Assembly: GCF_014696435.1 (NCBI RefSeq) | Contig: NZ_JACJQG010000024.1 | Span: 50,345 to 114,344 of the forward strand | Source: Calothrix anomala FACHB-343 | GTDB taxonomy: Bacteria; Cyanobacteriota; Cyanobacteriia; Cyanobacteriales; Nostocaceae | Reading direction: 5' to 3' | Length of the DNA: 64,000 nt | Shown: piece by piece, positions 8,604 to 17,939 of the stretch | Numbering within the stretch: position 1 is the first letter of the stretch | How the letters are laid out: each line of letters begins with the position of its first letter | Notes under the pieces: generated by a model | What the model was told of the DNA's origin: nothing | Database searches by the model: none | What the model saw: the letters and a program-made list of their open reading frames with translations, nothing else | Position numbers and translations under genes: made by a program

Positions 8604-10388
8604 ATGAAATTTTCTACTATTTTGGCTACAGTTAAACGGTTTTGGTTACTCATAATTATCTGTATAGTAACAGGACTGACAGTTGCGGCTTGTAACCCAT
8701 CTAATTTTAAAACCACAGCCGCTCAAGTTCCCCAGTTAGTCACTAGTATTCTCAGCGATCCGAAAACATTTAATTTTGCGCTTAGTTCGGAATCACCAAA
8801 TATTTTTGGTTGGACTTATGAAGGGTTAATTACTGAAAATTATGAAAATGGCCAAGTTGAACCAGCTTTAGCAGAATCTTGGCAAATTTCTGAAGATAAA
8901 TTAAAAATTGTTTTTACCCTACGTGAAAATCTTAAATGGTCTGACGGACAACCATTGACAGTAGATGATGTAGTATTTACCTACAATGATATTTATCTTA
9001 ATGAAGCTATCCCTACAGATGCTAGAGATGGGATGAGAATTGGTGAAAGTCGCAAACTACCAACTGTCAAAAAAATTGATAATCGGAGAGTTGAATTTTC
9101 TATTCCCGAACCATTTGCGCCTTTTTTACGCAGCACGACAGGATACCCAATTTTACCAGCCCATGCATTACGCGAATCTGTAACTACAAAAGACCAAGAA
9201 GGTAAACCAAAATTTCTGTCAAAATGGGGCGTAGATACACCACCAGATCAACTAATTGTTAATGGCCCTTTTAAACTAGAGCGATATGACACTAGCCAAC
9301 GCATAGTTTTCCGCCGAAATCCCTATTATTGGCGTAAGGATGCGCAAGGAAAAGCCCAGCCTTATATTGAAAGAATAGTTTGGCAGATTGTTGAATCTAC
9401 AGATACATCTTTACTGCAATTTCGTTCTGGTGGTTTAGATACTGTAGGCGTGTCACCAGAATACTTTTCTTTGCTGAAAGTGCAAGAAAAGCAAGGTAAT
9501 TTTAAAATATATAATGGCGGGCCTGGCTCTGGTACGACCTTTTTAATTTTTAATTTAAATCAAGGTTCCAGAGATGGAAAACCGCTAATTGAACCGAAAA
9601 AATCTCGCTGGTTTAATACTGTGGAATTTCGCCAAGCAGTAGCCTACGCCATAGATAGACAAACGATGATTAATAATACCTTCCGTGGCTTAGGTCAACC
9701 GCAGGATTCACCAATTTCTGTTCAAAGTCCCTATTATCTTTCACCAAAAGAAGGGCTAAAAGTTTATGATTATAATATTGAGAAAGCCAAACAATTACTC
9801 CTGAAAGCTGGCTTTAAATATAACGACAAAAATCAGCTAATTGATGCTGAAGGTAACAATGTCCGCTTTACCTTGCTGACGAATGCTGGTAATAAAATTC
9901 GTGAAGCAATGGGTTCACAAATTAAACGGGATTTAAGCAAGATTGGCATTCAAGTTGATTTTAATCCTATTGCTTGGAATACCTATACAGACAAACTTGC
10001 TAATTCTCTAGATTGGGAAGCAGCTTTATTAGGTTTAACTGGTGGTTTAGAACCTAATGATGGGGCTAATGTTTGGTCTCCTGAAGGGGGATTACATATG
10101 TTTAATCAAAAGCCACAAACAGGACAAAAACCAATTCAAGGTTGGCAAGTTGCGCCTTGGGAAGCAAAAATTGGTGAACTTTATATCAAAGCAGCCAGAG
10201 AATTAGACGAAGCCAAGCGCAAAGCAATTTATGCAGAAACACAACAAATTACTCAAGAGAATTTACCATTTATTTACTTGGTGAATGCCTATGCAATGTC
10301 AGCGTTGCGCAATCGTTTTGAAGGCATTAAATTCTCTGGACTTGCTGGTGCATTTTGGAATATTCATGAAATCAAAATAGTTGATTAG
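8604..10388 (+). CDS. ABC transporter substrate-binding lipoprotein, family 5 (peptide type)
   Basis: A 594-residue extracytoplasmic solute-binding protein of the SBP_bac_5 family (DppA/OppA/NikA type), which delivers peptides or other ligands to an ABC permease. The N-terminus has a hydrophobic signal with lipobox LTVAAC, so it should be lipid-anchored. The family phrases EGLITENYENG, LREGLKWSDGQ-like (LRENLKWSDGQPLTVDDVVF), FRRNPYYWR and VAYAIDRQ are present. I choose ATG 8604 because the upstream TTG at 8589 adds only IIKI-type residues. No permease or ATPase gene is adjacent, so its transporter must be encoded elsewhere. The ligand cannot be read from the sequence. Confidence 0.93.
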   Translation: MKFSTILATVKRFWLLIIICIVTGLTVAACNPSNFKTTAAQVPQLVTSILSDPKTFNFALSSESPNIFGWTYEGLITENYENGQVEPALAESWQISEDKLKIVFTLRENLKWSDGQPLTVDDVVFTYNDIYLNEAIPTDARDGMRIGESRKLPTVKKIDNRRVEFSIPEPFAPFLRSTTGYPILPAHALRESVTTKDQEGKPKFLSKWGVDTPPDQLIVNGPFKLERYDTSQRIVFRRNPYYWRKDAQGKAQPYIERIVWQIVESTDTSLLQFRSGGLDTVGVSPEYFSLLKVQEKQGNFKIYNGGPGSGTTFLIFNLNQGSRDGKPLIEPKKSRWFNTVEFRQAVAYAIDRQTMINNTFRGLGQPQDSPISVQSPYYLSPKEGLKVYDYNIEKAKQLLLKAGFKYNDKNQLIDAEGNNVRFTLLTNAGNKIREAMGSQIKRDLSKIGIQVDFNPIAWNTYTDKLANSLDWEAALLGLTGGLEPNDGANVWSPEGGLHMFNQKPQTGQKPIQGWQVAPWEAKIGELYIKAARELDEAKRKAIYAETQQITQENLPFIYLVNAYAMSALRNRFEGIKFSGLAGAFWNIHEIKIVD

Positions 10389-10506
10389 TCAAGGGTCAAT
10401 AGTCAATAGTCAATAGTCAATAGTCAATAGTCAATGGTCAATGGTGATGAGTTTTAGACAAATGACAAATGACAAATGACAAATGACGAATGACAAGTAA
10501 CAAAGG
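10389..10506. repeat. Tandem heptamer arrays (GTCAATA and ACAAATG)
   Basis: Directly after the stop codon of the binding-protein gene come about six GTCAATA/GTCAATG units, then about six GACAAAT units. This is the same class of short tandem repeat as at other junctions in the window. The array ends close to the larB start. Confidence 0.9.
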
Positions 10507-10517
10507 ACAAATAATAC

Positions 10518-11300
10518 ATGACCAATGAAAATGCTTTGCGATCGCTCTTAAAAGCGGTTGCAGATGGTAATGTGACGCCAAATCAAGCTTTAGACTCTCT
10601 CAAAGACCTAGCTTATGAGAAAGTGGGGGATTTTGCCAAAATTGACCACCATCGGGCGCTGAGGACTGGTTTTCCTGAAGTAATTTGGGGTTTGGGTAAA
10701 ACTCCCGATCAGATTGCGCAAATTATGGAAGTGATGCGTCAGCGCAATCCGGTAGTTATGGCTACCCGCATTGAACCTGCAATCTACGCCACTCTACAAT
10801 CTAGGGTGAGAGGCTTACGCTACTATGAGTTAGCAAAAATTTGTGCTATTACTCCCAGTGAAATTGAACCGCAGTTTGACGGTGTAATTGGTATTCTTTC
10901 AGCAGGAACAGCCGATTTACCTGTAGCCGAAGAAGCAGCCGTGACAGCCGAACTTTCTGGTTTTCGCGTATTACGTCTGTGGGATGTTGGGGTTGCTGGT
11001 ATCCACCGTTTATTAAGTAATCGCCACTTAATTGAGTCAGCATCGGTTTTGATAGTTGTAGCGGGGATGGAAGGCGCATTACCTAGCGTAGTTGCAGGTT
11101 TAGCGGATTGTCCTGTGATTGCAGTACCTACCAGTATTGGTTATGGTGCGAGTTTTGGCGGTTTAGCACCCCTTTTAACAATGCTTAACTCTTGCGCGCC
11201 AGGAATCGGCGTAGTCAATATTGATAACGGCTTTGGCGCAGCCGTCTTAGCTGGGCAAATTTTACGGACAGCAGTGAAATTAAATAATAGTCAGTTGTGA
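10518..11300 (+). CDS. larB: Nickel-pincer cofactor biosynthesis protein LarB
   Basis: A 260-residue protein of the LarB family. LarB carboxylates and hydrolyses nicotinic acid adenine dinucleotide, the first step to the nickel-pincer nucleotide used by lactate racemase-type enzymes. The N-terminal ALDSLKDLAYEKVGDFAKIDHHR and RTGFPEVIWGLGKT segments are family-specific. The C-terminal half (GAADL-like SAGTADLPVAEEAA, then PSVVAGLADCPVIAVPTS and GYGASFGG) has the PurE-like carboxylase fold. LarC, LarE and LarA are not nearby; the gene stands alone between repeat arrays, as it commonly does in cyanobacteria. Confidence 0.93.
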   Translation: MTNENALRSLLKAVADGNVTPNQALDSLKDLAYEKVGDFAKIDHHRALRTGFPEVIWGLGKTPDQIAQIMEVMRQRNPVVMATRIEPAIYATLQSRVRGLRYYELAKICAITPSEIEPQFDGVIGILSAGTADLPVAEEAAVTAELSGFRVLRLWDVGVAGIHRLLSNRHLIESASVLIVVAGMEGALPSVVAGLADCPVIAVPTSIGYGASFGGLAPLLTMLNSCAPGIGVVNIDNGFGAAVLAGQILRTAVKLNNSQL

Positions 11301-11302
11301 TT

Positions 11303-11500
11303 GGGCATGGGGCATTGGGCATGGGGCAAATAGAATTCTTACAGCATATTTCAGGTAAATGAGGTACGCGCTTTGGGGCATGGCAGTGCCAATGCCCCTA
11401 CAATTAACGATTATCTGTATCTCACCAACTTGCAATTCGCTGTAATTTTGAATTTTGAATTTTGAATTTTGAATTTTGAATTATTTGTCCCCCTTCCCTT
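11303..11500. repeat. Repeat block after larB, including a dispersed repeat shared with 56.3 kb
   Basis: The block begins with TTGGGCATGGGGCA-type heptamers and ends with five TTTTGAA octamer-like units. Between them (about 11365-11447) lies a dispersed element: GGGGCATGGCAGTGCCAATG with its palindromic core GGCAGTGCC, then a tail reading CAACTTGCAATTCGCTGTAA. Nearly the same element occurs at about 56257-56340. Confidence 0.8.
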
Positions 11501-11565
11501 CCCCCAACGCTGGACATCACCTACAAGTAGAGGTTATGACATAACCATACTTCAGGGTACTAAGT

Positions 11566-11769
11566 ATGAACTATTTCAGTAATGTGCTAGCTGAGTTATT
11601 TTGGCATTCGCCTGTAACTTTATGGCTGGCTCAAAATATTACCGATCCGAATGTTTTGGGGCAAATGCAAAGCGCTTGGAACCATTTTGTCAAAACAGGG
11701 CAAGTTTGGGCACTGTTGATTGGTTTGGTTATTGGCTATCTGATTCGGAATTTAACTAGCTACGGTTAA
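11566..11769 (+). CDS. Small single-pass membrane protein of unknown function
   Basis: A 67-residue protein starting at ATG 11566. The C-terminal third (residues about 47-62, ALLIGLVIGYLIRNL) is a membrane helix; the N-terminal part is mildly amphipathic and has many aromatic residues. I do not recognise a named family. A hairpin terminator follows at once, so it is probably a monocistronic gene. Confidence 0.6.
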   Translation: MNYFSNVLAELFWHSPVTLWLAQNITDPNVLGQMQSAWNHFVKTGQVWALLIGLVIGYLIRNLTSYG

Positions 11770-11794
11770 AGTAATTTAAGATTTAAGATTTTGC

Positions 11795-11833
11795 AAAAAA
11801 TCGGATCGCTGACTGTCGGCGATCTGAATTTTT
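11795..11833 (+). terminator. Rho-independent terminator-like hairpin
   Basis: A stem formed by GGATCGC and GCGATCT around GACTGTC, extended by A-rich and T-rich flanks and followed by TTTTTC. It lies 26 bases after the small membrane protein gene. Confidence 0.6.
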
Positions 11834-11891
11834 CTGGATGGATTGTTAATCAATCCAAAATCTTAACTTAATTGCCCCACCTTTAACGTTT

Positions 11892-13283
11892 ATGACCGAA
11901 CAAAAAACTTGGAGCCAGAGGTTTGAATCAGCGTTGCATCCAGCGATCGCTCTTTTTAATGCTAGTATTAATTTTGACATTGAACTCATTGAATATGACC
12001 TAACTGGTTCTCAAGCCCATGCAAAAATGCTGGCTCATACTGGCATTATTTCCCCAGAAGAAGGAGAAACATTAGTTACTGGCTTAGAACAAATTCGTCA
12101 AGAATATCGCCAAGGAAAATTTCAGCCTGGTATTGATGCGGAAGATGTTCACTTTGCTGTAGAACGGCGATTGACAGAACTTGTGGGTGATGTGGGTAAA
12201 AAGCTGCATACGGCGCGATCGCGTAATGACCAAGTTGGCACTGATACAAGACTTTATCTGCGCGACCAAATCCAGCAAATTCAGCAGCAATTGCGGGAAT
12301 TTCAAACTGTTTTACTAGAAATAGCGGAAAAAAATGTAGAGACTCTCATTCCTGGCTATACTCACCTACAACGCGCCCAACCACTCAGTTTAGCCCATCA
12401 TCTCTTGGCTTACTTTAATATGGCGCAACGCGACTGGGAACGCCTAGCAGATGTATATCGCCGAGTGAATATCTCGCCTTTGGGTTGTGGTGCTTTAGCG
12501 GGAACGACTTTCCCTATAGACCGGCATTATACAGCCGAACTCTTGAATTTTGACAACATTTATGCTAATAGCCTGGATGGAGTGAGCGATCGCGATTTTG
12601 CGATCGAATTTCTCTGTGCAGCTAGTTTGATTATGGTTCACCTCAGCCGTCTGAGTGAAGAGGTGATTCTTTGGGCATCAGAAGAATTTCGCTTTATTAT
12701 CCTCAAAGATACCTGTGCTACAGGTTCCAGCATCATGCCTCAAAAGAAAAACCCCGACGTTCCCGAACTAGTCAGAGGTAAAACCGGGCGTGTCTTTGGG
12801 CATTTACAAGCCATGCTGGTAATTATGAAGGGGCTACCGTTGGCATATAACAAAGATTTGCAAGAAGACAAAGAAGGTTTATTTGACAGCGTTAACACAG
12901 TCAAAGCCTGCTTAGAAGCAATGACAATTTTGCTGCGTGAAGGTTTAGAATTTCGTCCTCAACGCCTAGCAGCAGCTGTAGCCGAAGACTTTTCTAACGC
13001 CACCGATGTAGCAGATTATCTAGCAGCAAAAGGCGTACCCTTCCGAGAAGCTTATAACCTCGTAGGTAAGGTAGTTAAAACCAGTATCGCCGCAGGTAAA
13101 TTGCTCAAAGATTTGACATTGGCAGAGTGGCAAGAAATACATCCAGCATTTGCAGCCGATATTTATGAAGCCATCTCGCCCCGTCAAGTCGTCGCCGCCC
13201 GTAATAGTTATGGTGGTACAGGCTTTGCCCAAGTTCGCAACGCAATTAATACTGCCCGTACTCAGCTAGAGGCTAGGGGCTAG
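11892..13283 (+). CDS. argH: Argininosuccinate lyase
   Basis: A 463-residue homotetrameric enzyme that splits argininosuccinate into arginine and fumarate, the last step of arginine synthesis. It belongs to the fumarase/aspartase superfamily: the signature loop [12 protein letters not shown] holds the catalytic serine, and the conserved blocks [16 protein letters not shown] and [10 protein letters not shown] are present. The length is normal. The stop codon lies inside the first GGGGCTA-type repeat unit, so the last residues LEARG are partly repeat-coded. Arginine made here feeds cyanophycin synthesis by the CphA encoded about 10 kb upstream, although the genes are not in one operon. Confidence 0.97.
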   Translation: MTEQKTWSQRFESALHPAIALFNASINFDIELIEYDLTGSQAHAKMLAHTGIISPEEGETLVTGLEQIRQEYRQGKFQPGIDAEDVHFAVERRLTELVGDVGKKLHTARSRNDQVGTDTRLYLRDQIQQIQQQLREFQTVLLEIAEKNVETLIPGYTHLQRAQPLSLAHHLLAYFNMAQRDWERLADVYRRVNISPLGCGALAGTTFPIDRHYTAELLNFDNIYANSLDGVSDRDFAIEFLCAASLIMVHLSRLSEEVILWASEEFRFIILKDTCATGSSIMPQKKNPDVPELVRGKTGRVFGHLQAMLVIMKGLPLAYNKDLQEDKEGLFDSVNTVKACLEAMTILLREGLEFRPQRLAAAVAEDFSNATDVADYLAAKGVPFREAYNLVGKVVKTSIAAGKLLKDLTLAEWQEIHPAFAADIYEAISPRQVVAARNSYGGTGFAQVRNAINTARTQLEARG

Positions 13284-13432
13284 AGGCTAGGGGCTAGGGG
13301 CTAGGGACTAGGGGCTAGGGGGACAGGGGGCAGAAATTTGAGATTTTGGATTTGAGATTGACATCTCAAATTTAAAATCCACGCATTCTTGACAATGCCC
13401 AATGCCCCATGCCCCATACCCAATGCCCATAA
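13263..13432. repeat. GGGGCTA and CCCAATG repeat arrays after argH
   Basis: About seven GGGGCTA-type heptamers overlap the argH stop codon. They are followed by a GGGGGACAGGGGGCAG block, an ATTTTGGATTTGAGATT inverted pair (near 13338 and 13360), and CCCAATG/CCCCATG units at about 13397-13432. Confidence 0.88.
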
Positions 13433-13439
13433 AATAATT

Positions 13440-13470
13440 CAGGACGTACATTATCTGTACGCCCTGAAAA
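13440..13470. terminator. Bidirectional hairpin between argH and the basic small protein
   Basis: CAGGACGTACA and TGTACGCCCTG pair around TTATC (one mismatched position in the stem), followed by AAAA. A-rich flanks suit termination from both strands, and the two flanking genes converge here. Confidence 0.6.
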
Positions 13471-13518
13471 ATCAAACATTTAAAGAGCAATTAAAGAGTA
13501 AGAATTTTAATAGATGGC

Positions 13519-13683
13519 TTACTCAGCATCAATTGCTGATACACCCTCATCTTCATCACTCTTAGGAGGTCTTTGTTGGAACCTTCTCTGCATTCTTCCT
13601 GTAGTAGTTCGTTTACGAAACTTTCTGGCGTATGCCTGGTTCCGTAGCGCCTTTTCTTTTTTCGGGTTACGGCGCTTAGCCAT
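13519..13683 (-). CDS. Small, highly basic conserved-type protein
   Basis: A 54-residue protein. The N-terminal 38 residues are extremely basic (AKRRNPKKEKALRNQAYARK then FRKRTTTGRMQRRFQ), and the C-terminus is acidic (SDEDEG). The start at ATG 13683 is preferred because GAGGTG stands just upstream on the minus strand; a longer frame to 13725 lacks such a site. The composition suggests RNA or ribosome binding, but I do not recognise a named family. It converges with argH. Confidence 0.7.
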   Translation of the reverse strand: MAKRRNPKKEKALRNQAYARKFRKRTTTGRMQRRFQQRPPKSDEDEGVSAIDAE

Positions 13684-14402
13684 GTTCACCTCATTAAATA
13701 AACAACAAAAAAAGCTACTAGGCAATATCAGCTACCGTTGTTATTGATATATATTTAGCCTAGCGTAGCTATCAGATAGTTTGAACAGCATACAATTATA
13801 ACGTATATAATTGGGTAATGTCAACATTTATTCAGCGTCTATTTCTGGTTGCATAGCATACACATTTGTGAATTTTTGTCTATCAAAAGGGGGAATTAAC
13901 ACAATCAACTATTGAATATAGCAATCCATTGAGGTTTGTTGACAGTTAACCGTTGACAGTTAACAGCCAAAACCGATATTTTGCACAACTGAAATAGGAA
14001 TGCTATGTGCCAGTTGTGTAATTTATGATTATTTTTAAACCAATATTTTTCAGGAATTTATTTTTTCATATAAATGATTTAATTCATTACTATATTTACA
14101 GATTAATCTTGATAAAAAATTTATGTATTTATGGAATTGATCGCCTAATAAATCTAGATGAAATCAAGTAAAAAAGCATGATGATACTGTTGATTTTATA
14201 TGTAAACCTAGCTGGTGTATATTTTACTAATTAATTATGAATTATCGGACAAATTACTGGAATTATTAGTTGATATTGATAAAATTTCAGCTAATGAATC
14301 AGTTTTACTGATTGTAAATACAAGCTGATTTATCAAAACTGCATCCCTCAAGGAACTTCTTCTAAGAAAATGCTAGAATGAAAACTCCAAACCATTAACA
14401 TT
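13684..14402. other. Long AT-rich intergenic region
   Basis: About 720 bases upstream of both the basic-protein gene (leftward) and the Nudix gene (rightward). The only notable item is a doubled CGTTGACAGTTAAC motif near 13935-13970, a relic of the GTTAACC-type repeat. No RNA gene or conserved coding frame is apparent. Confidence 0.4.
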
Positions 14403-14984
14403 TTGTATAGTACACAACTAATTTTTTTGTATTTAAGCAGTTATGTTAATTGGTCAGGAATTTTAGAATACAATACACAAATTTGCAGATTGAACATTCT
14501 TGCTTTGTTTACTATAGCTTTACAGTCTACACGTAGCTTATGGCGCTTTGGGCAAACGGTATTGGGGATAATTTTCCGTCATCCCATTACCGGTACCAGC
14601 ATTATCCCCGTCCTACCTGATGGTCGGATTGTGCTAATTAGGCGCAGTGACAATGGCCTCTGGGCGTTACCTGGGGGTATGGTCGATTGGGGAGAAGATA
14701 TTCCTAGTACAGTCCGCCGAGAATTGTTGGAGGAAACTGGCTTGGAGTTAGTAAAAATCCGCCGTTTAGTTGGGGTTTATTCTTCGCCAAGCCGAGATCC
14801 GCGAATTCATTCGATTTGTGTTGCAGTGGAAGCTGAAGTTCAAGGTGTGATGGCAATTCAGGATAAATTGGAAGTTACAGAAATCCAAGCATTCTCTCCT
14901 AATTCCCTACCTCTAGAACCAATGTCTCATGACCACTCTCAGCAATTACAAGACTATTTAAATGGCTTGACAATTGTGGCATAA
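14403..14984 (+). CDS. Nudix hydrolase
   Basis: A protein of up to 193 residues with a full Nudix box: GGMVDWGED, then REL-x-EETGLEL at residues about 97-122, the Mg-binding loop of enzymes that cleave nucleoside diphosphates linked to another group. The substrate is not predictable. The start is uncertain. The frame opens with TTG at 14403 and no ATG precedes the Nudix box, so a TTG nearer to ALFTIALQSTRSLWRFG may be the true start. Upstream residues 1-30 look nonconserved and hydrophobic. Confidence 0.85.
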   Translation: MYSTQLIFLYLSSYVNWSGILEYNTQICRLNILALFTIALQSTRSLWRFGQTVLGIIFRHPITGTSIIPVLPDGRIVLIRRSDNGLWALPGGMVDWGEDIPSTVRRELLEETGLELVKIRRLVGVYSSPSRDPRIHSICVAVEAEVQGVMAIQDKLEVTEIQAFSPNSLPLEPMSHDHSQQLQDYLNGLTIVA

Positions 14985-15226
14985 CAATATTTACTTATTC
15001 GGTAGTCAACTGCAGTATGAAGTATAAAGTATGAAGGGACAAACCTCGAATTTTGGCAGCATCTACTCTTGGGGTATGTAAAGATTATTTTGAATTGGCA
15101 TCTTTACAAGTCGCTTTGTATCTACATTCTTTACACTTCATATTTTTTAGTCATATAGTCATTGGCCTATATTTACTGTGCAATGATTATTGATTATTAT
15201 GCTAAAACTTAATCGTTAAAATTCAG

Positions 15227-16078
15227 ATGGATACGCTATTTCGTAACTCCCGGAGAAAACTGTCTCAAGGGCTATTATTCTGGCGCGAAGTCGGTCAGGG
15301 AACGCCAATTATTTTTTTACATGGTGCTTGGAATGATAGCAGCCAATGGGTATCAGTAATGGAATCTCTTGCAGATAATTTTCATTGCTTCGCCCCAGAT
15401 TTATTAGGTTGTGGGGAGTCAGATAATCCTAATGTTCACTACTGTGTTGAGTTACAAGTAGAGTGTTTAGCTGAGTTTTTAGCAGCGTTAAAGCTGGAGA
15501 ATGTGTATTTAATCGGACATTCTTTAGGCGGGTGGATTGCTGCTAGCTATGCTTTGAAGTATCCAGAGCAAGTAGAGGGTTTAATATTATTATCACCAGA
15601 GGGTGTGAAAGTAGAAGGACAAGAGAAAAGATGGAAAAAGATGCAGTGGTTAGTGGATGCGCCACAATTATTATTTCAAATTTTGCGATCGCTCCTACCA
15701 ATCATGAAAATTTTCGGTTTGCATAGCAAAATTGAAAAGTATTTACAAAAGCGTAAAACTCTACTACAACAATCTACAGCCTGTCAATTACTCTTTAACC
15801 GACCAAAGCCAGAAATTGCAGCAGAATATCTTCAAGACAAATTGCACCTGTTAGCAAATCCTGTGTTAATTTTACAAGGTGGTAAAGATACCCCTGATGC
15901 TTTAGCTAGGAGTCAAACTTACCATCAACTTTTACCTCACGCTGAATTAAAAATTATTCCTCACGCTAGCGATAATTTACCAGAATCTTGTGTAGGGCTG
16001 GTGGCTGAAGATATTCAGGAATATATCAAAGCAATTCAAAATTCAGAATTCAAAATTAAGAAATTTAGATTTTCGTAG
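15227..16078 (+). CDS. Alpha/beta-fold hydrolase
   Basis: A 283-residue hydrolase. The oxyanion region FLHGAWNDSSQW, the nucleophile elbow GHSLGGW, the acid-bearing strand LILQGGKDTPDA and the catalytic histidine in IIPHASDNLPE give a complete Ser-Asp-His triad. The closest look-alikes are esterases, haloperoxidases and C-C bond hydrolases; the substrate is unknown. ATG 15227 opens into conserved sequence after about 18 residues. The C-terminal NSEFKIKKFRF is coded by AATTCAAA-type repeat DNA, again showing repeats extending a gene end. Confidence 0.88.
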   Translation: MDTLFRNSRRKLSQGLLFWREVGQGTPIIFLHGAWNDSSQWVSVMESLADNFHCFAPDLLGCGESDNPNVHYCVELQVECLAEFLAALKLENVYLIGHSLGGWIAASYALKYPEQVEGLILLSPEGVKVEGQEKRWKKMQWLVDAPQLLFQILRSLLPIMKIFGLHSKIEKYLQKRKTLLQQSTACQLLFNRPKPEIAAEYLQDKLHLLANPVLILQGGKDTPDALARSQTYHQLLPHAELKIIPHASDNLPESCVGLVAEDIQEYIKAIQNSEFKIKKFRFS

Positions 16079-16101
16079 GTTTCTTTTAACAAGATTTACC
16101 A

Positions 16102-16371
16102 GTGAATGTAGCTGAATTAGTCACGGTTTCAATTATTCTTTTACTCGTAGCCACCGTTGTTGCTTTACTGTCGCGCTGGTTACGAGTTTCTTATGTTGCG
16201 GGTTTAGTTTTAGCAGGTTTAGCAATCACAGAACTTTTACCACAACGTATTGGGTTGAATGATTCGCTGATTTTAAATTTATTTCTGCCGATTTTGGTAT
16301 TTGAAGCTGCTATTTACGTAATTAAGATTTTTTTTCGTAGGGGCGGGGTTTCCCCATTGGTATCAACTTAA
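16102..16371 (+). pseudogene. Truncated Na+/H+ antiporter (CPA family)
   Basis: Starts with GTG 16102. The first 76 or so residues are the N-terminus of a monovalent cation/H+ antiporter: two membrane helices (VTVSIILLLVATVVALLSRW and YVAGLVLAGLAI) and the start of a third ending LFLPILVFEAAIYVIK. At about 16330 the frame enters a GTAGGGGCGGGG repeat and stops at 16371. Antiporters have about 400-600 residues, so most of the protein is missing, and no remainder is found before the next gene. The neighbouring TrkA-type and DUF3124 genes may once have worked with it. Confidence 0.85.
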
Positions 16372-16557
16372 TAAACCCCCATTTCATCTAGCTCCCATGC
16401 TCTGCGTGGGAGCGAAAATCTGTGGGCTACTGCCTCAATTTATCAGCTTTCGAGGCAGAGCCTCGCAATAAGCATTTCCAGCCGGAGGCTGGCAACGAGA
16501 TATAGAAAGGTTTTGAGCTTAAGTTGACATGTATGGTTTTCCCTGCCCTTGTAAGGG
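16337..16557. mobile_element. Nested palindromic repeat element, copy 1 (MITE-like)
   Basis: Two nested layers. The outer palindrome is GTAGGGGCGGGGTTTCCCC at the left and a degenerate inverse (TTTTCCCTGCCCTTGTAA) at the right. Inside, at about 16359-16532, is an element with inverted ends TATCAACTTAA and TTAAGTTGACA. Its interior has three hairpins: CTCCCATGC...GCGTGGGAG, GAGGCAGAGCCTC, and CCAGCCGGAGGCTGG. The same arrangement is found at 53751-53971. It truncates the antiporter gene. Confidence 0.75.
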
Positions 16558-16654
16558 TTTCAATGTTAAGTTTTAGATTGCATTTTGGAATAAGTAAGTC
16601 GCCCGGAATAAAACTAAATATGTTATGGCAATCCCAGGTATATCATTTAATTCA

Positions 16655-17221
16655 TCACTTTACAGATGTGGTTTGAGAGTTTTTGACATTTTTAATAACT
16701 TTACCAGTACTCACAAAAGACACACCTTGTTGAAATTCTGTGGCTATCATTACGGCTTCGACTATCGGCTCAGAAATAACTTTTGCAGATACCCATTCGA
16801 CAATAAAATTTGCGCCTAAACCGCCACTGGTATCTCTTCTATTAATAAAAAATTCTGTAGAACCTAAAGCTTTTAATTGAATCGGTTGGTCTAAATATTG
16901 TCTAATTAATGCACCTTCTGAATCATAGTAACGCACAGTAGTAATAATTATCGGATTAGTTAAATCTGTATTGCGAATACTCAAGGTAGCGGCTAAGTTT
17001 AAAAGTTGCGGTTCATCACCATGATATATATGGGAATATATGGGTACATATATAGTTTGACCCATTGCTACAGGAAAATTTTTGTCTAGAGTGACAACTT
17101 GTTGAGAGGATGTAGTTTTATTATTTGGAGATTGTGAATTTTGCGGTTGATTGGGTGATGTACAAGCTACTAGAAAAATCAAAACGGCAGCTATTAAATA
17201 AAAACGTATATATAGCTTCAT
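16655..17221 (-). CDS. DUF3124 lipoprotein
   Basis: A 188-residue protein with a lipoprotein signal peptide (hydrophobic residues 5-18, lipobox FLVAC with C20), then a low-complexity linker rich in N, Q, S and P. The mature domain (residues about 45-175) carries YVPIYSHIYHGDEPQLLNLA and TLSIRNTDLTNPIIIT, typical of DUF3124, whose function is unknown. It is transcribed after the TrkA-type gene with a 5-base gap, so the two probably share an operon. It should be anchored at the outer face of the plasma membrane. Confidence 0.85.
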   Translation of the reverse strand: MKLYIRFYLIAAVLIFLVACTSPNQPQNSQSPNNKTTSSQQVVTLDKNFPVAMGQTIYVPIYSHIYHGDEPQLLNLAATLSIRNTDLTNPIIITTVRYYDSEGALIRQYLDQPIQLKALGSTEFFINRRDTSGGLGANFIVEWVSAKVISEPIVEAVMIATEFQQGVSFVSTGKVIKNVKNSQTTSVK

Positions 17222-17226
17222 TAAAT

Positions 17227-17904
17227 TTATTTACAGCCTTCAATAAAATCTATCATTTGATGCAATGAACCCGGTTTGGTGACAACTAGTATAGTTGATT
17301 CAGGTTCTAAGACTGTACTACCGTTAGGAATAGTTAAATCTTCATTAGGATGGGGTTGATAGCCAATAATTAGAGAACCTGTAGGAAAGCGTGAATCCTG
17401 AGCAATTTCGGCAATACTGCGATTTACTACATAGCACTTATTGGGAATTGCTAGTTTTAAAACTTCGATTTGTCCTTGCTCAAAATGCATCATTGATTCT
17501 ACTTGGGGATATTCAATTGCATTCACCATTGTGGAAACTGCTAGTTCAACTGCGCCGATAATATGATTAGCTCCAGCTAATTTAAACGGTTCAGCAAAAT
17601 CGGAATGGCGCATCCGCGTCACAATATGGGGAACGCCGTAATGTTTGGCGAGGGTTACCATTGCTAAGTTCAACGCATCACTCCGCAACACAGCTGCTAA
17701 AGCATCGGCTTTGCGAATTCCTGCTTCTAATAAAACTTGTGTGCTGACGGCGCTACCTTCAAAAGCCATCGCGCCTACTTGCTCGCGGGCGTAGCGACAA
17801 GCATTAGGATCGATGTCAATGACTGCTACAGTATGTCCTAGTTCGATTAATTTCTGCGCTAGGCTGAGTCCGACTAAACCAGATCCACCAATTAGCACGT
17901 ACAT
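17227..17904 (-). CDS. TrkA-type NAD-binding regulator (RCK protein)
   Basis: A 225-residue protein with an RCK_N Rossmann domain (VLIGGSGLVGLSLAQKL glycine motif, then VIDIDPNAC with the acidic ribose-binding residue) and a C-terminal RCK_C domain (residues about 140-220). Such proteins gate K+ channels, Trk/Ktr K+ uptake or CPA antiporters in response to NAD(H), ATP or cAMP-type ligands. No intact ion channel is adjacent, but the antiporter remnant 850 bases away is a likely former partner. The downstream DUF3124 gene starts 5 bases after its stop. Confidence 0.88.
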   Translation of the reverse strand: MYVLIGGSGLVGLSLAQKLIELGHTVAVIDIDPNACRYAREQVGAMAFEGSAVSTQVLLEAGIRKADALAAVLRSDALNLAMVTLAKHYGVPHIVTRMRHSDFAEPFKLAGANHIIGAVELAVSTMVNAIEYPQVESMMHFEQGQIEVLKLAIPNKCYVVNRSIAEIAQDSRFPTGSLIIGYQPHPNEDLTIPNGSTVLEPESTILVVTKPGSLHQMIDFIEGCK

Positions 17905-17939
17905 AGCTGTTGTTTGATAATGTTCAGACTTTTACTTTA

